DNA of 64,000 bases, taken from positions 11,558,202-11,622,201 of the forward strand of contig CM033738.1 in NCBI GenBank assembly GCA_019671005.1, given 5' to 3'. The position numbers and the translations under genes were made by a program. The notes under the pieces are model-generated. The model was not told the origin of the DNA. It saw only the letters and a list, made by a program, of their open reading frames with translations, and ran no database searches. Origin of the DNA: Hibiscus mutabilis (taxonomy: Eukaryota > Streptophyta > Magnoliopsida > Malvales > Malvaceae). This document shows positions 25,729-37,174 of the stretch, in pieces; the first letter of the stretch is position 1, and every line of letters begins with the position of its first letter.

Positions 25729-26258
25729 TCCTCCCCACCTATCTTATCGACGTCCTCGTCGATGATGCCATCTTGAATCTCACACAACAAAGCATTTCCT
25801 CTCGCACCCTTCTTTAACTGAATTGCTGACAATGACTTTCTGACTGCCTTTGAGAGTATGACAGCTCTTACCACTCCTGGTCGCTCCCCTTGAAACATCA
25901 TACATCTTGTAGAGGGGACTGGAATTGCATTAGCCGATATCATGAAATCCAGCCCTAATACTACATCGAAGTCATCCATAGGAGCTACCGTATAGTTAAT
26001 CTTCCCTTCCCAAGTCCCAATCTTCGTCTTCACGTTCTTTGAAGTCCCACATATAGCTGCAGCTGCTGAATTTACCGCTTTTATTTGTCCCACTCCCTTG
26101 GTAACTTTCATGTTGCACCTCTCAGCTTCCTCTGGAGTAATGAAGGAATCAGTTGCTCTCGTGTCCACCAAGGCCTTTGTGGCCTTCCCGTTCAAAAGCA
26201 TATAAGAAGTCCCTCTCATGTCATGTCTTTGTCTTATTATGTTCTGAGCGAATAGCAT
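25665..26258 (-). pseudogene. Retropepsin-like aspartic protease region of copy 2
   Basis: A frame of about 197 codons contains ALVDTRATDSFI, which aligns with the retropepsin active site ALVDTGATxxFI, then VVLGLDFM (the flap/hydrophobic-Gly motif of LTR-element proteases). The active-site glycine is arginine here, which should inactivate it. The frame is not followed by reverse transcriptase. It ends inside the 3' LTR. Confidence 0.75.
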
Positions 26259-26415
26259 ATAAGAAGCGAATAGAACTCACTCTAGCTGGATTTTCCTCAT
26301 CATTTTCTATATAGGGACTATCTTTACTGCCATCAGGTGTGGAGATTGCCAACGCATTGAGTGTGCCTCTGTGCGGACATTTTGCCTTTCGGTGAGGACC
26401 TTGGCAAATAAGCAA
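26221..26415 (-). pseudogene. Zinc-knuckle remnant between gag and protease
   Basis: LICQGPHRKAKCPHRG resembles a CCHC knuckle (CxxC...H...C) with the first cysteine changed to another residue or frame-shifted. It lies in a different frame from both gag and protease. Confidence 0.5.
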
Positions 26416-26444
26416 CGTATAGTCGGCCGTTGTGGTTCAATATT

Positions 26445-27450
26445 TTATCCTAACCCAGGGTTTGTCCCAGCCCGTGTAAAATCTCTATCGAGCCGGCCTT
26501 TCTCACTACCCCAACTTGAAGGCCGATCGCCTCGTGCCACTTTCTTATAGCTCCCTTCATCCAATCCAACAACATTCCCATTACCGCTGCCAACAATCTG
26601 ATTAGTGCCATTATGACTTACGATCGAGGCCTTACGCTTCGAGGAACCATCACCAAAATCGCTGAGACGTTCGGCAGCAGCTATGTCCTCAGCCACAATT
26701 TAGGGCCATTGTCTCTGGATCTCAGACCTTGCCCAGAGCTTCAGCCCTTCCAGAAAGTAGAACATCTTGTCATCCTCTAACATGTCCTTAATGTCCAACA
26801 ACAATGCCGCAAAGTCTCTAACATATTCTCGTATTGTCCCTGTGTGCGATAACTCTCTTAGTTTCTTCCTGGCATTATACCCGACATTTTTCAGGAAAGA
26901 ATGAGTTCTTCAATTCCTTTTTCAACTCCTCCCAAGTCTTGATAGAGCAGACATCTTCATCAAACTTGGACCTCCACCACAACTTAGTATCTCCCGCTAG
27001 ATACATTGAAGCCACTGAAACCTTGTTCTCCTCGGATGTGGTGCGTACTGCTCGAAAGTATTGTTCCATATCAAATAAGAAGTTCTCGAGGGCTTTAGCA
27101 TCGTGACTCCCTTCGAACCGTTGAGGCTCAGGAACCTTTGGTCGGTGGCCTTTATCATTTGTACCTACATTTCCCACAGCCATCTGAAGCAGATTGAATT
27201 GAGCCTTGAGATCCTCCAATCCACTCCTAAGTGCACTCATCGCATCTCTGGCTTCATCACTAAGCTCTCTTACAGCATCTAACAACTCCTGTTGAGCTTC
27301 CTCAAGTTGTTTAATGCGTCTAGGAACCATCTGAGCTCTCAAGGCTGCTACTGTGGCCTCCAACTCTTCAATCCTGCCAAGTCCCGCTGTCTCACTTCCT
27401 TGATCTCTCGACATTCTTGTGCTTTTTAATAATGTCGTTATACCCTGCAA
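26445..27450 (-). pseudogene. gag gene of copy 2, frameshifted
   Basis: Residues 1-80 are a glutamate/alanine-rich coiled coil (RIEELEATVAALRAQ... QELLDAVRELSDEARDA). The gag core follows: PEPQRFEG, ENFLFDMEQYF, GDTKLWWRSKF, WEELKKELKNSFFPE. An extra A near 26890 shifts the frame after FFPE; the next frame continues NVGYNARKKLREL...TIREYVRDF. An in-frame TAA near 26700 interrupts it again before AEDIAAAERLSDFGDGSSKRK. Confidence 0.82.
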
Positions 27451-27569
27451 AGACCACCAAGCACCATTGTGCCATATAGCAAACCGATGTCAGTGTATAT
27501 TAGATCAAACTGAAACTTAATATGTCAAACCCTCCAACTTTATCTATTATCGTTCAACAATCCACCATC

Positions 27570-27990
27570 CATATCCCTTCCCCGTGAGCGCTTGGTGTAG
27601 AGTCTCACAATCCTCCCTTGCCTACCCCTTCTCCAAGAGCGCTTGGTGTAGAGTCTCACAATCCTACCCTGCGTACTCCTTCCCCAAGAGCGCTTGGTGT
27701 AGAGTCATCCCGCCCTGCCTACTCCACTCACAGGAGCGCTTGGTGCGAAGTTGCCAAAATCCTACCCTGCCTACTCCTCTCCTGGGAGCGCTTAGCATAG
27801 AGTCAGCCTGCCATGCCTACTCCATTCGCAAGAGCGCTTGGTATGGATTCAGCCCGCTCTGCCTACCCCACACATGGGAGCGCTTGGCAGAGAGTCAGTC
27901 CGTCCTGCCTACACTCCATTCGCAATAGCGCTTAGTATGAATTCAGCCCGCCCTGCCTACCCCACACATGGGAGCGCTTGGTGCGGAGTC
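27570..27990 (-). repeat. Tandem repeat in leader of copy 2
   Basis: About seven units of 55-60 bp. Each has 'gcctactcc' or 'gcctacccc' followed by 'gagcgcttgg(t/c)' on the plus strand. Same unit as 12520-12935. The apparent proteins in this stretch (repeating SAWCRV..) come from the repeat. Confidence 0.8.
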
Positions 27991-28044
27991 ACCAAAATCA
28001 CACATTTCTAACAAAAAAAATCACAACCAGACATAACCAACCTT

Positions 28045-28056
28045 GCACTGATACCA
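28045..28056 (-). other. Primer binding site of copy 2
   Basis: Minus strand TGGTATCAGTGC, one base different from the tRNA-iMet complement TGGTATCAGAGC seen in copy 1, 2 nt from the LTR. Confidence 0.8.
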
Positions 28057-28058
28057 AC

Positions 28059-28641
28059 TGTCACAGACATACCTTTCGTTCACTCGATCAGTACGCCGTG
28101 CGGCACTTGAAAGGTCTGATTCCCAACCAAGTTAGCCTTGCAACCTGTTAATCTATTTAGCATCAACCAAGTAATACATCAGTTCTCAAGCCACAAGCCG
28201 ATATCGTAGGGCATAGCGAATGCCCATAGTCGACCCCCACATTCCCCGAAGGAAAAAAATGGTTTTTATTATTAAATAAAAGAAATGGCGATTACAAAAA
28301 AAGACTCACCAACACCATCGACTCGGGCGGTAGGGGCCGCCTCGATGGTGTGTAGGATACATACCTTTACCAGTGGATCAGTCCAAACTCTGCCGACTGT
28401 CCACCCCCTACATATATGTGAAAACAAATTTATAGAAATGACCCGAGTAGACATGAACATACTTGAAAACAGGACATTTTTCCTAACCATAGAAAAACCT
28501 AAGGAGAATACCCTTTTCCTAAAACATTACAATGTTTGAAATGATGACACTTTATTCTTTACCAAGCCATGAGATCCTCAAGCACGGTTGGTCCCGATGC
28601 AGCTACTCGGTTGTGGTGTTGTAAAGGGGATGGCCACAACA
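28059..28641 (-). repeat. 5' LTR of copy 2 (583 bp)
   Basis: Pairs with 25146-25728 and has identical length. Confidence 0.92.
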
Positions 28642-29384
28642 CTGTGCATATGAATGACATACGACTGATTTGTCAAAATTGTATACTTTATTATATGTAG
28701 TTCACTTGTAAACATCTAGATTCTAGTAGATCTATACATGTGAATAACAGTCTTTGAAGACCAACTACAACATCTAGTTGCAGCGGGAACCATATCAGCA
28801 CTTTCGAAGGTTGCTGTCCGTGACTTGTAAGCCATATTTTCACGCGGCCATCTTGCAATTTTGTTGCACTTAAGGCATAGTCAAGCTACAAAATGAAACA
28901 ATTTCATAATTAAACGAACAATAAATAAACAAAATTTTTATAAGGACTAAATTGAAAGAATGTGTAAATAATGAGGGTTAAATTTAGTGAACTTTTTTCG
29001 AATTAAGACTAAATTGATTGAATGTATAAATGTAGAGATTAAATGTGCTATTATACAAAGTTTTATAATAGCCACGTTAAGTACTTAACGGCCGAGTTAC
29101 CATTTTATTACAAAGCATAAAGTTTAATTGCCATTTTGTAACATTTAAAAGTTTGGTTGTCGTTTTATTTTTTAACAAAGTTTAATGACCATTTGTGAAC
29201 TATACCCTTTCTTTAATATGAATGCACTTCTCTTTTGATATATAAAAATGTCCATACCTTCTCAAAGGTATCGATACTCTCTTTTAGTTTTCATGTCATT
29301 TTAAAATTTGATGTTTGATTCTAAAAATAAATTAGCTCGAGTACCGAAACCAGCTTAAATGAACATTTTTTATGAAGGTGTAAT

Positions 29385-29945
29385 TAGGGGTGATAATGAG
29401 CCTGACCGGCTCACGAGCTACTCGGGCTCGGCTCGGTCAAAGCTCGGCTCGAGTGAGCTCGACTTGGGCTCGGGCTTGGGCTTGGCTCGAGACCTTAACA
29501 AGCCGAGCCGACCCAAACTCGGCTCAAAAAGCTCGTGAACAGGCTCGAAATAATTATATTATATATGTATATATGCTACGTATACACTAAAAGTAATCTC
29601 TTTAGCAAAAGAAAAGCAATAAAATAAATTAGGGGAAATTCACTAAAAATAAATTGGGCCCTATTTTCCCCTTCTCGATATTGAATTTTGTTTCAGTGTT
29701 GGTTATGAAGGGGTTTTTTAACGAGGCCCTATCTTTTATATAAAAAAAAATTATAGCAAAATTGTCCATTTCGAGTCAAGCTGAGCTGAGCCTGACGAGC
29801 CCGAGCCGAGCATGACGAGCTTCAAGCCCGAGCCGAGCCCAATAATATTGTTTTCGAGCCGAGCTCGAGCCTAAAATTTCGAGCTCGCTGAGCCTCGAGC
29901 CCGAGCCGAGCCCAATAACACTATTTCGGCTCGTTATCACCCCTA
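29385..29945. mobile_element. hAT MITE rich in GAGCTCG/GGCTCGG motifs, 561 bp
   Basis: Perfect inverted tips TAGGGGTGATAA and an 8-bp duplication ggtgtaat at 29377-29384 and 29946-29953. The subterminal 120 bp on each side are packed with GCTCGGCTCG-type repeats, probably transposase-binding subterminal motifs. No transposase; the open frames here are repeat artefacts. Confidence 0.9.
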
Positions 29946-29953
29946 GGTGTAAT

Positions 29954-31930
29954 ACCTTAGTTGCATCTTGTCTTAAATGCACTGGATTCATGTATTTAGT
30001 GGTTATGTAATATCTCAACCACCTCAAACAAATATTTTTTATGAGAATAATATAAATAGAGCTCTAAGACACTAACAAAATCTACAAAGTAATTACCAAT
30101 AATGTGAGAGCAAAATTTTGCATTTGTATTTTTCATCTTTATTCTTGTATTTTTTGAAGTGTTCTTATTAGCAACTTAAAAAGGCAATGGGGTCAAAGGT
30201 AAATTAACAATGGCCTCTGCATCTATAATCAAAATAATATTATTTTAATCTTAATTGATATTAATTCTTGTGATTAGGTAAAAAATAATTGCATTCTAAA
30301 GTAAATGTCAGGATTCGAACTCATACAAAATAAAACAACATAAACATCTTTAATCACTCATTCAATTGATATTAAATTTTAAATTCAATTTCAAATAAAA
30401 AAATTAACACAAAGTGTTAAGCCGTCAAACAATGAATCACCAAAACAAGCAAAAACTAGCATGAATTAATATGAAATTCGTGATCTAATCCATTTAATTT
30501 ATACAATAATCTCTAAAGATGATATATAATAGGTTTAAATTTTGAGTTTTAACACTTATCTTTCCTTATAAAAAAAAAGTGGATTATTGTGAGCATAAAT
30601 TGGACCTACCTTTCCGCTTATCTTATTAAATATACTTGAACGCTAAACATAATTAAAAAGAATTCAATACCAAATTTTAGATGACATTAAAATCTTAACC
30701 GATAGTTAAAAGTTCCATTCTCGCTCTAAGTATGAAATGGTTTTAAAACTTGTGATCAACGTTTATTTCATATATAAACTAACAAATAAGTATTGAATGC
30801 AGTGATGAGGTGCGTCACATTCTTAATTAGAGAATAAATTGAATTTTAAAGATAATAATGTAACATAATTAGAAAAAACAACATAAACAATAGAAAAATC
30901 AACTAATTTAATTACGTTTGATTGAAAAAAAAAACCGCTTCATTTTACAGCCAATGCCAAACACCATGAAAGTTTCTTAACCCCAATTTAATACTGATTA
31001 CACACTGATTGATATAGATTTCCCTTTTGAGCTAAAAATGGGAAGAAAGAAAAAACAAAGATAAAAGAAGATCCTGTATAAAATCAAAATATTGAATTGG
31101 CAACAGATTCTTTACGAAATCCTTATCCTATACATAATTACAAATTTACTTTTATTTGAAAATGACATACATACACGCAAATGTAAACACTTTTTGGTGC
31201 CTAAAAAAGGAATCAAATGTTTTCCATTTTAAATCTATAAATAACATGTCCAGGTACAAAGGTTAATTAACATTGGGAATATTCAGATTTAAGAATCTAA
31301 TTATAGGAAATGCCACCTAATCAGTATTTATAAATTTCACATTAGTTCATAAAGAATCTGGCTAAATTATCTACTTAATCCTTTTAACTCTTGGAATTAA
31401 GCAACCAACTACCTTGGTCAATAGTTTTATAATGAATTCTTGGACCTACCATAATTTTCAATAATAAATGATTACACATTAAGATTATAGAATGAATTTG
31501 ATAATATTTTTTATATAAAATGTGTTATAATTATCAAGACGATAATGATGAAAAATAAAGGATCTAAGTAGAAAACCCAAAATGAAAAACAACGGACATA
31601 GGATGAGAGAATTTTACTATTTCGAAAAGATTAGAATACAACTAATAATTTCAATCCTAATCTCTAGTATCTATTTATAAGAATATGTTGCTTGGTTATA
31701 AAGGAAACTTTCATACAAAGAAGTTCTACTCAAACTGAGTTTTCTGTTTGACGTGCATTCAAAGAATGAAGTAGAGTTTCACGTGAATTGATCAATTTAA
31801 ATAAAAGTCCAAAATAGAATAACTCTAACAAAATGTGTGATTAATAGTATATTAATTACTAAGGTGTGGGACTAGAATGCAAAGAATCTGAAATGAATTT
31901 AATAGTATACAAAGATTGACAAATGGTGAC
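29954..31930. other. AT-rich intergenic DNA upstream of PTR2
   Basis: No gene. One SINE-like relic at about 30296-30375. The right end should contain the PTR2 promoter, but no convincing TATA box is seen. Confidence 0.4.
30296..30375 (-). mobile_element. SINE-like relic with Pol III boxes
   Basis: The minus strand has GAGTGATTAAAGATG (A-box-like) and, about 25 bp later, GAGTTCGAATCC (near-perfect B box). No clear tail or TSD was found. Confidence 0.4.
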
Positions 31931-31939
31931 AGTTTACAA

Positions 31940-32963
31940 ATCGTCTGAGAATTGAATCCTATCCTTTTTTGCTGTTTACCCGAGTTGGAATCGGGCTTCC
32001 CTCGTTTCTCCTTGTTTCTCTCCTATTATCTCCTTTTCTCTTTATCTCCTCTATTCTGCATTTCTTCTTCAAAGGTATGTATCTTTCAACTCTCTCTCAC
32101 TGTTAATCACATTCACACTCTTTCTTTGTTTATTGTGTTTTTCTCCACTTTTTTTTTTGCTTTCTTTCAATCGAAATTCTCCATTGTTTCCTGGTGTTTT
32201 TGTTTGTTTTTCATACTGTTGCATGCATACCAAAACATGCAGCTTTATGGGTTCTTTTTGTTTTGGAATGTTGTCTACTCTATCTCTATCTTTAAGAATC
32301 TGAGATATATATCCAACACCCGGAATTGTTATGGTTTCTGTTTCTTACAGGATTATGTTTCTTAGAGTTATGTTTATCGTATGAAGTTTTAAGCTTTGGC
32401 AACGGTTTTAAACATTGATGTTGAATTTGAGAGATCTGTGTCGTTTATTTTATCTGAAATTTCGGTTTCCCTTGTTTATTGTGATTCAACTTGGTACCCT
32501 TTGTGTTACTAGTGAAATAGTATTTCTTATTCGAACTGTGCTTCGCCTACTCGGCATTGTTATCGGAAAGTGGAAACCTAATGAGTCCAGGAATTTGGTA
32601 TGACCAGATTTTATGAGATTTAGAATTAGTTGGACATTAGTTTGGATTTTGGCAGAATCCAAGTGCTTTGATATTTTATGGTATACGTCAGTGATCAAGG
32701 CATTAAGTATTATTACGAATTTTTAACTCGTTAATCGTCGGACCGGAGATTGAATGCCGTAAATTTCTCTCATTTATCAAGATGCTTACTTTAGTTCTTA
32801 AGATGCTTGTTGTAATGACTTAATGACTCGGCTTTTATCTCTTTGCTATAGTGGTTGTTTTCGTTAACTTCACACTATATACCTGCTGACTGTGTTCATG
32901 TTCCTCTTGAACTCGAATTGATTGTAAGCCTTCGAAGGGTAGAAAATTTGATCCAAAGATAAG
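31940..32963 (+). other. Probable 5' UTR and leader intron of PTR2
   Basis: A pyrimidine-rich leader ends in CAAAG|GTATGT at 32074/32075. A good acceptor (TTTGCTATAG) lies at 32842-32851, leaving about 110 nt of leader before the ATG at 32964. A leader intron is inferred from these signals only. Confidence 0.4.
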
Positions 32964-35030
32964 ATGCTGGAGAGTGATGATCTCTATACAAGGGATGGGA
33001 CGTTGGATATCAATAAGAAACCTGCAAACAAGAAAAAGACTGGGAATTGGAGAGCTTGCTGTTTCATTCTTGGTATGATTTTAATCTTTTTTTTATTTTA
33101 TCCTTGTTTCGAATGTATTTATTACTATTCTGTTTTTTCTTTCCCTTCTCGATCTGCTCTGCGTCTGTTGAACTCTAAAATTTCATCAGGAAATGAATGC
33201 TGTGAAAGGTTGGCATACTACGGGATGGGCACGAATCTTGTAAACTATCTCGAAGAACGTCTCAATCAGGGAAATGTTGCTGCATCGAATAATGTTACGA
33301 ATTGGTCTGGAACCTGCTATATCACACCGTTGATAGGTGCCTTTTTAGCTGATGCATACTTTGGTAGATACTGGACGATTGCTATTTTCTCAATCATATA
33401 CTTCTTTGTAAGTTTGGTTTCAACACAGAATTTTCTCTGTTTTAAAACTGTTAGATTCTTGGAATGCATATGCTGATGGTATTTTATAGAGGCGTCTAGT
33501 TCCGTTGGTTTAAAACAACTATACTCGATGCCTTGGTTGATGATTATCTGCTTTTCTTGAAGGGTATGACACTATTGACATTATCGTCTTCTATTCCCGG
33601 ACTAAAGCCAGCGTGCAATGGAGATGCTTGCCACCCAACCGAAGGACAAGTCGCAATCTTCTTTGTAGCCTTATACATGATTGCTCTTGGTACTGGTGGG
33701 ATTAAGCCATGTGTCTCATCTTTTGGTGCTGATCAGTTCGATGAAACTGATGAGGTTGAGAGGAAAAAGAAGAGCTCTTTTTTCAATTGGTTTTACTTCT
33801 CAATCAATATTGGAGCACTTATCGCTTCTTCCGTTCTAGTATGGATACAAATGAATGTGGGGTGGGACTGGGGTTTTGGAATCCCAGCTGTTGCAATGGC
33901 TATTGCAGTTATATTTTTCTTTGCTGGTAGTCGAACGTATCGCCTTCAAAAACCTGGGGGTAGTCCACTTACAAGGATTTGTCAAGTTATTGTTGCATCC
34001 TTCAGAAAACTCAACGTCAAAGTTCCAGCAGATCAGTCTCTCCTTTATGAGATTGCTGACGATGAATCTATTAAAGGGAGCCGAAAGCTTGAGCACACGG
34101 ATAAGTTAAAGTATATTGTTAATGCTCAACATGATATACTTTGTTTACATAGGCAACATTGCTTTTTATTTGGTTTGATTTTTTTTCTTTCGAACTTATA
34201 GGTTCTTTGACAAGGCTGCAGTAAAGACTCAAAATGACTATGCCAGGGAATCATCAAACTCATGGAGCCTGTGCACTGTAACTCAAGTCGAGGAGCTGAA
34301 ATCGATTATCAGATTGCTTCCGGTATGGGCATCGGGAATCGTCTTCGCTACTGTTTACAGCCAAATGAACACTATGTTTGTTTTGCAAGGCAACACAATG
34401 GACCAACACATGGGCCCGAACTTCAAGATTCCTTCGGCATCTCTCTCCCTCTTCGACACTCTCAGCGTTATCTTCTGGGCTCCTATTTATGACAAAGTCA
34501 TCGTCCCATTTGCTAGGAAATTCACAGGCAATGAACGAGGCTTCACCACGCTGCAACGAATGGGCATTGGCCTTGTCCTTTCTATCTTTGCAATGCTCAC
34601 TGCAGGTATCTTGGAGGTGGCCCGGCTTCGAATTGTCCAGAAGAACAACTACTATGATCTCGAGTCTATTCCAATGTCAATCTTCTGGCAGGTCCCCGAA
34701 TATTTTCTAGTTGGATGCGCCGAAGTTTTCACATTCGTCGGACAGATAGAATTTTTCTACGACCAAGCACCCGATGCAATGAGAAGCCTGTGCTCGGCTC
34801 TCGCACTAACGACTGTTGCACTAGGAAACTACTTGAGCACTGTGCTGGTTACTGCTGTAATAAAGCTAACCACTCGAGACGGGAAGCTCGGATGGATTCC
34901 GGACAACTTGAATAGGGGTCATCTTGACTACTTCTTTTGGCTTCTAGCTATCCTCAGTCTGCTTAACTTCATAGTGTATATGTGGATTGCAAGGTGGTAT
35001 ACGTATAAAAAGGTAGCTGAACACCCTTGA
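32964..35030 (+). CDS. PTR2: NPF8.3/PTR2-like di/tripeptide transporter, four exons
   Basis: Proton-coupled peptide importer of the NRT1/PTR (NPF) family; the Arabidopsis homologue PTR2 has been placed at the vacuolar membrane. Exons are 32964-33072, 33190-33407, 33563-34110 and 34202-35030, all GT-AG, joining in frame to 567 aa (family about 570-600). The N-terminus is LYTRDGTLDINKKPANKKKTGNW. The proton-coupling ExxER motif is present (ECCER), as is the PTR signature FYFSINIGALI. About 12 membrane segments flank a long central loop (GSRKLEHTDKLKFFDKAAV...). GTGGIKPCVSSFGADQFDE and the C-terminal GWIPDNLNRGHLDYFFWLLA are also typical. AATAAA follows the stop at 35033. The NPF8 assignment is strong; the choice among NPF8 paralogues is from memory. 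Confidence 0.95.
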
Positions 35031-35359
35031 ACAATAAATTTAGCCTAGGACTCCAACATGTTGTAGACTTGATTTGGATATTTCAGTATGTTCTTGTATT
35101 TCAAAATTGCGAATTATATTTGGCTTCAGCATGCTTTCACTGGATATGATGTTTCTTTTCTTGCTATGCTCCCATTTCAAGCCAGCCATGCCCTTGGGTT
35201 GGTGGTGTGCTACTTGAAAATAACTCCAAAAGGTTTCTTTTCCAACACTCAATATGAGGAGTTTGGGCCAAAGATTGGAGATTGGCGGATGGAGCTCATG
35301 AAAAGTGGGCCCAACCTTTAAACCCTCTGGTCTATACAAATTTAGAACTATTCGAGATA
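35031..35359 (+). other. Probable 3' UTR of PTR2
   Basis: Balanced composition continues to about 35330. The 77-codon open frame at 35088-35321 has no recognisable domain and is probably chance within the UTR. Confidence 0.4.
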
Positions 35360-35367
35360 AGGATGGT

Positions 35368-35565
35368 CAGTTGCGGATCCAGAAATACTTTTTAGGTTAG
35401 ACGCCCATAAAAATTTTGAAGTTTTAAGATAGGCACAAATTATAAAAATTAAAAAATCTAAAGATTAATTCATAAAAGTTAAAAAAATTGAAATCAAATG
35501 TGCGAAACTTTAAAAAGTTTAGGTGGATAAAGGCCTACCCAACCATGCACAAACATCCGTCACTG
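35368..35565. mobile_element. hAT MITE, 198 bp, next to the PTR2 3' end
   Basis: Ends CAGTTGCGGATCC and CAGTGACGGATGT (other strand), with a 7-of-8 duplication aggatggt / aggatgat at 35360-35367 and 35566-35573. Confidence 0.7.
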
Positions 35566-35573
35566 AGGATGAT

Positions 35574-37171
35574 AATGGAATGAGACGGATGGATATTGTT
35601 AAATTTATTTCCGTCTCACATATCTACTTGATGAGAATGATAACATGACATGTTCACATGACTGGACTGATAATCCTTTGACAACGTATATATATTTTGT
35701 AGATAAAATTGTCTAAACTTTAATTTTCTAAGATAAAGATTATTTCTTTTTTATTGGGATCATTTGTTAAGTTCATGTCAACATATATTTACAAATATTA
35801 TGAACGAATGTTTTTATTGTATATAAATATTATAAATGAATATTTTTATTATATATAAATTTTATAAATGAATATTTTTATTATATATCTTGTCCGAAAG
35901 TATCACTTGCGTTGCAAATGATAATACATGTCACATATTTGAGTGGATTCAAGAACCATGCAATATAAAAACAGAAAAATAAAGTCCCAGTCTTGATCTT
36001 ATCAAATAAGTGTACAAAAGTTGACAAATAAGCTTTCAATTATCATAAATTACTGAAAACCACCTCTAGTTCCGGCTTTAAGTTGCGAGTTTCTTAGACA
36101 AAGTTAAGAACGGTAATACGACGGGACGGGACGAGTTTTTGACTGATTCGATCCCTACTTGATCAATGAGTATTAAGACCTGAACTCGCTTCGTTCCGAA
36201 TATTTTTAATATTTTATCTGTCCTGAAATTTGACCTTTAGACCTGTATCCGCCCTGACCCGCTTTGAACCATCTTCAGCATCTTGATCTGGGAAGCAAGT
36301 AGCAGTAAAAAAATTGAGACAATGATTAAAAAAAACATGCAATCAAACGAGGGGCTTGAATTTAAAAATATGAAACAACATTAAGAAATGGATATACATC
36401 ACCCAATTTATATACAGAGATAACTACATTAGAACCACCAAATGAGTTCGATAGAAAAATACCAAAACCTCTAATTTGTGTTTGAAATAAGATGTAAAAA
36501 AGTGGATATAAAACACCAAAACCTTTAATTTACAGAAAGATTAAATACATGTAAAGATTGAAACATTGAAAATCCATACTTTATAAAGAACATAAAAATC
36601 CTAATCTATAAAAACCCTTACAGACGAAACAGCTACGGATGATTTGTTAGCCTTGGAATTACAGTGATGATGAACAAGAAGTAAAAGAATTGAAAAAATA
36701 TTTGAAGACTTAAAAGAAATATTTGAAGAACGGAAAAGAAAAGAAGGGGTGCAGGAACTTCAGAGGCAAACAAAATGGGAATCTTAAAACCCTAAATAAG
36801 TATATATAAGGAGTGACAATTTCATAAATACAATAAAACATATATATAGTTAAAATATTCGAGTCGAGTAATTTTTACATTAAATCCGAATCCATCTCGA
36901 CCTCAACTTCATCTTCATTAAAACTCGTCTCGTCCCGCCCCTGAACTCAAAAATTAAAAAAGAAAACTTAGTCGGGGCGGGACAAGGCATATCAAGCCGG
37001 GTGAGTTCGGGAATTTTTTTCATTCCTTGACAAAGGCCTAGTGTTTTGAGTTTCTTTTTCGATACATGTTGAGGATGTTTTTTTATATACCTTTTGACTT
37101 TAGGAGCTTTTACATCAAAAGTATACGTTTCCACCATGATTTTCGTCTTACTTATGGGAGTAATTTTAGTC
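35574..37171. other. Intergenic DNA with decayed repeats
   Basis: Bases 36120-36140 (gacgggacgggacgag) and 36920-36990 (complementary ctcgtctcgtcccgcccc) suggest the remains of another hAT-type element, but tips and TSD were not found. Otherwise AT-rich. Confidence 0.35.
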
Positions 37172-37174
37172 TTA

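Larger units (their letters stand above)
25146..28641 (-). mobile_element. Non-autonomous gag-protease LTR retrotransposon (TR-GAG-like), copy 2
   Basis: Two 583-bp LTRs (25146-25728 and 28059-28641) with TG...CA ends, flanked by a perfect 5-bp duplication ctgtg (25141-25145 and 28642-28646). The LTRs differ at roughly 27 positions by eye, about 95% identity. Primer site at the right and purine tract (ggtggggagga on the minus strand) beside the left LTR place it on the minus strand. The 2.3-kb interior holds leader tandem repeats, gag, a zinc-knuckle remnant and a retropepsin-like protease. Reverse transcriptase, RNase H and integrase are absent, so it needs enzymes from a relative. Confidence 0.93.
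24256..29207. mobile_element. Pack-type Mutator-like element with captured RNase II fragment, interrupted by an LTR element
   Basis: A perfect 9-bp duplication tttctttaa stands at 24247-24255 and 29208-29216. The terminal inverted repeats are about 358 bp (24256-24613 and 28849-29207). They match closely inward ('aactttgttaaaaaa', 'tttaaccctc', 'tgaaattg', 'ttttgtagcttga', 'aattgcaagatg') and are more diverged at the extreme tips. Removing the nested retrotransposon (25146-28641 plus one TSD copy) leaves about 1.45 kb. Just inside the left repeat is a piece of an organellar RNase II gene. Gene capture by Mutator-like elements is well known (Pack-MULEs), and this has the structure expected of one. 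Confidence 0.85.

Noticed and set aside
27584..27928. 114-codon frame with repeating SAWCRV motif
   Set aside because: It is the translation of the retrotransposon leader minisatellite on the wrong strand for the element.
29390..30027. Open frames of 66 and 83 codons
   Set aside because: Both lie mostly in the GCTCGG-rich hAT MITE arms, which give open frames by composition.
35088..35321. 77-codon frame downstream of PTR2
   Set aside because: No domain or homology recognised; best explained as 3' UTR.
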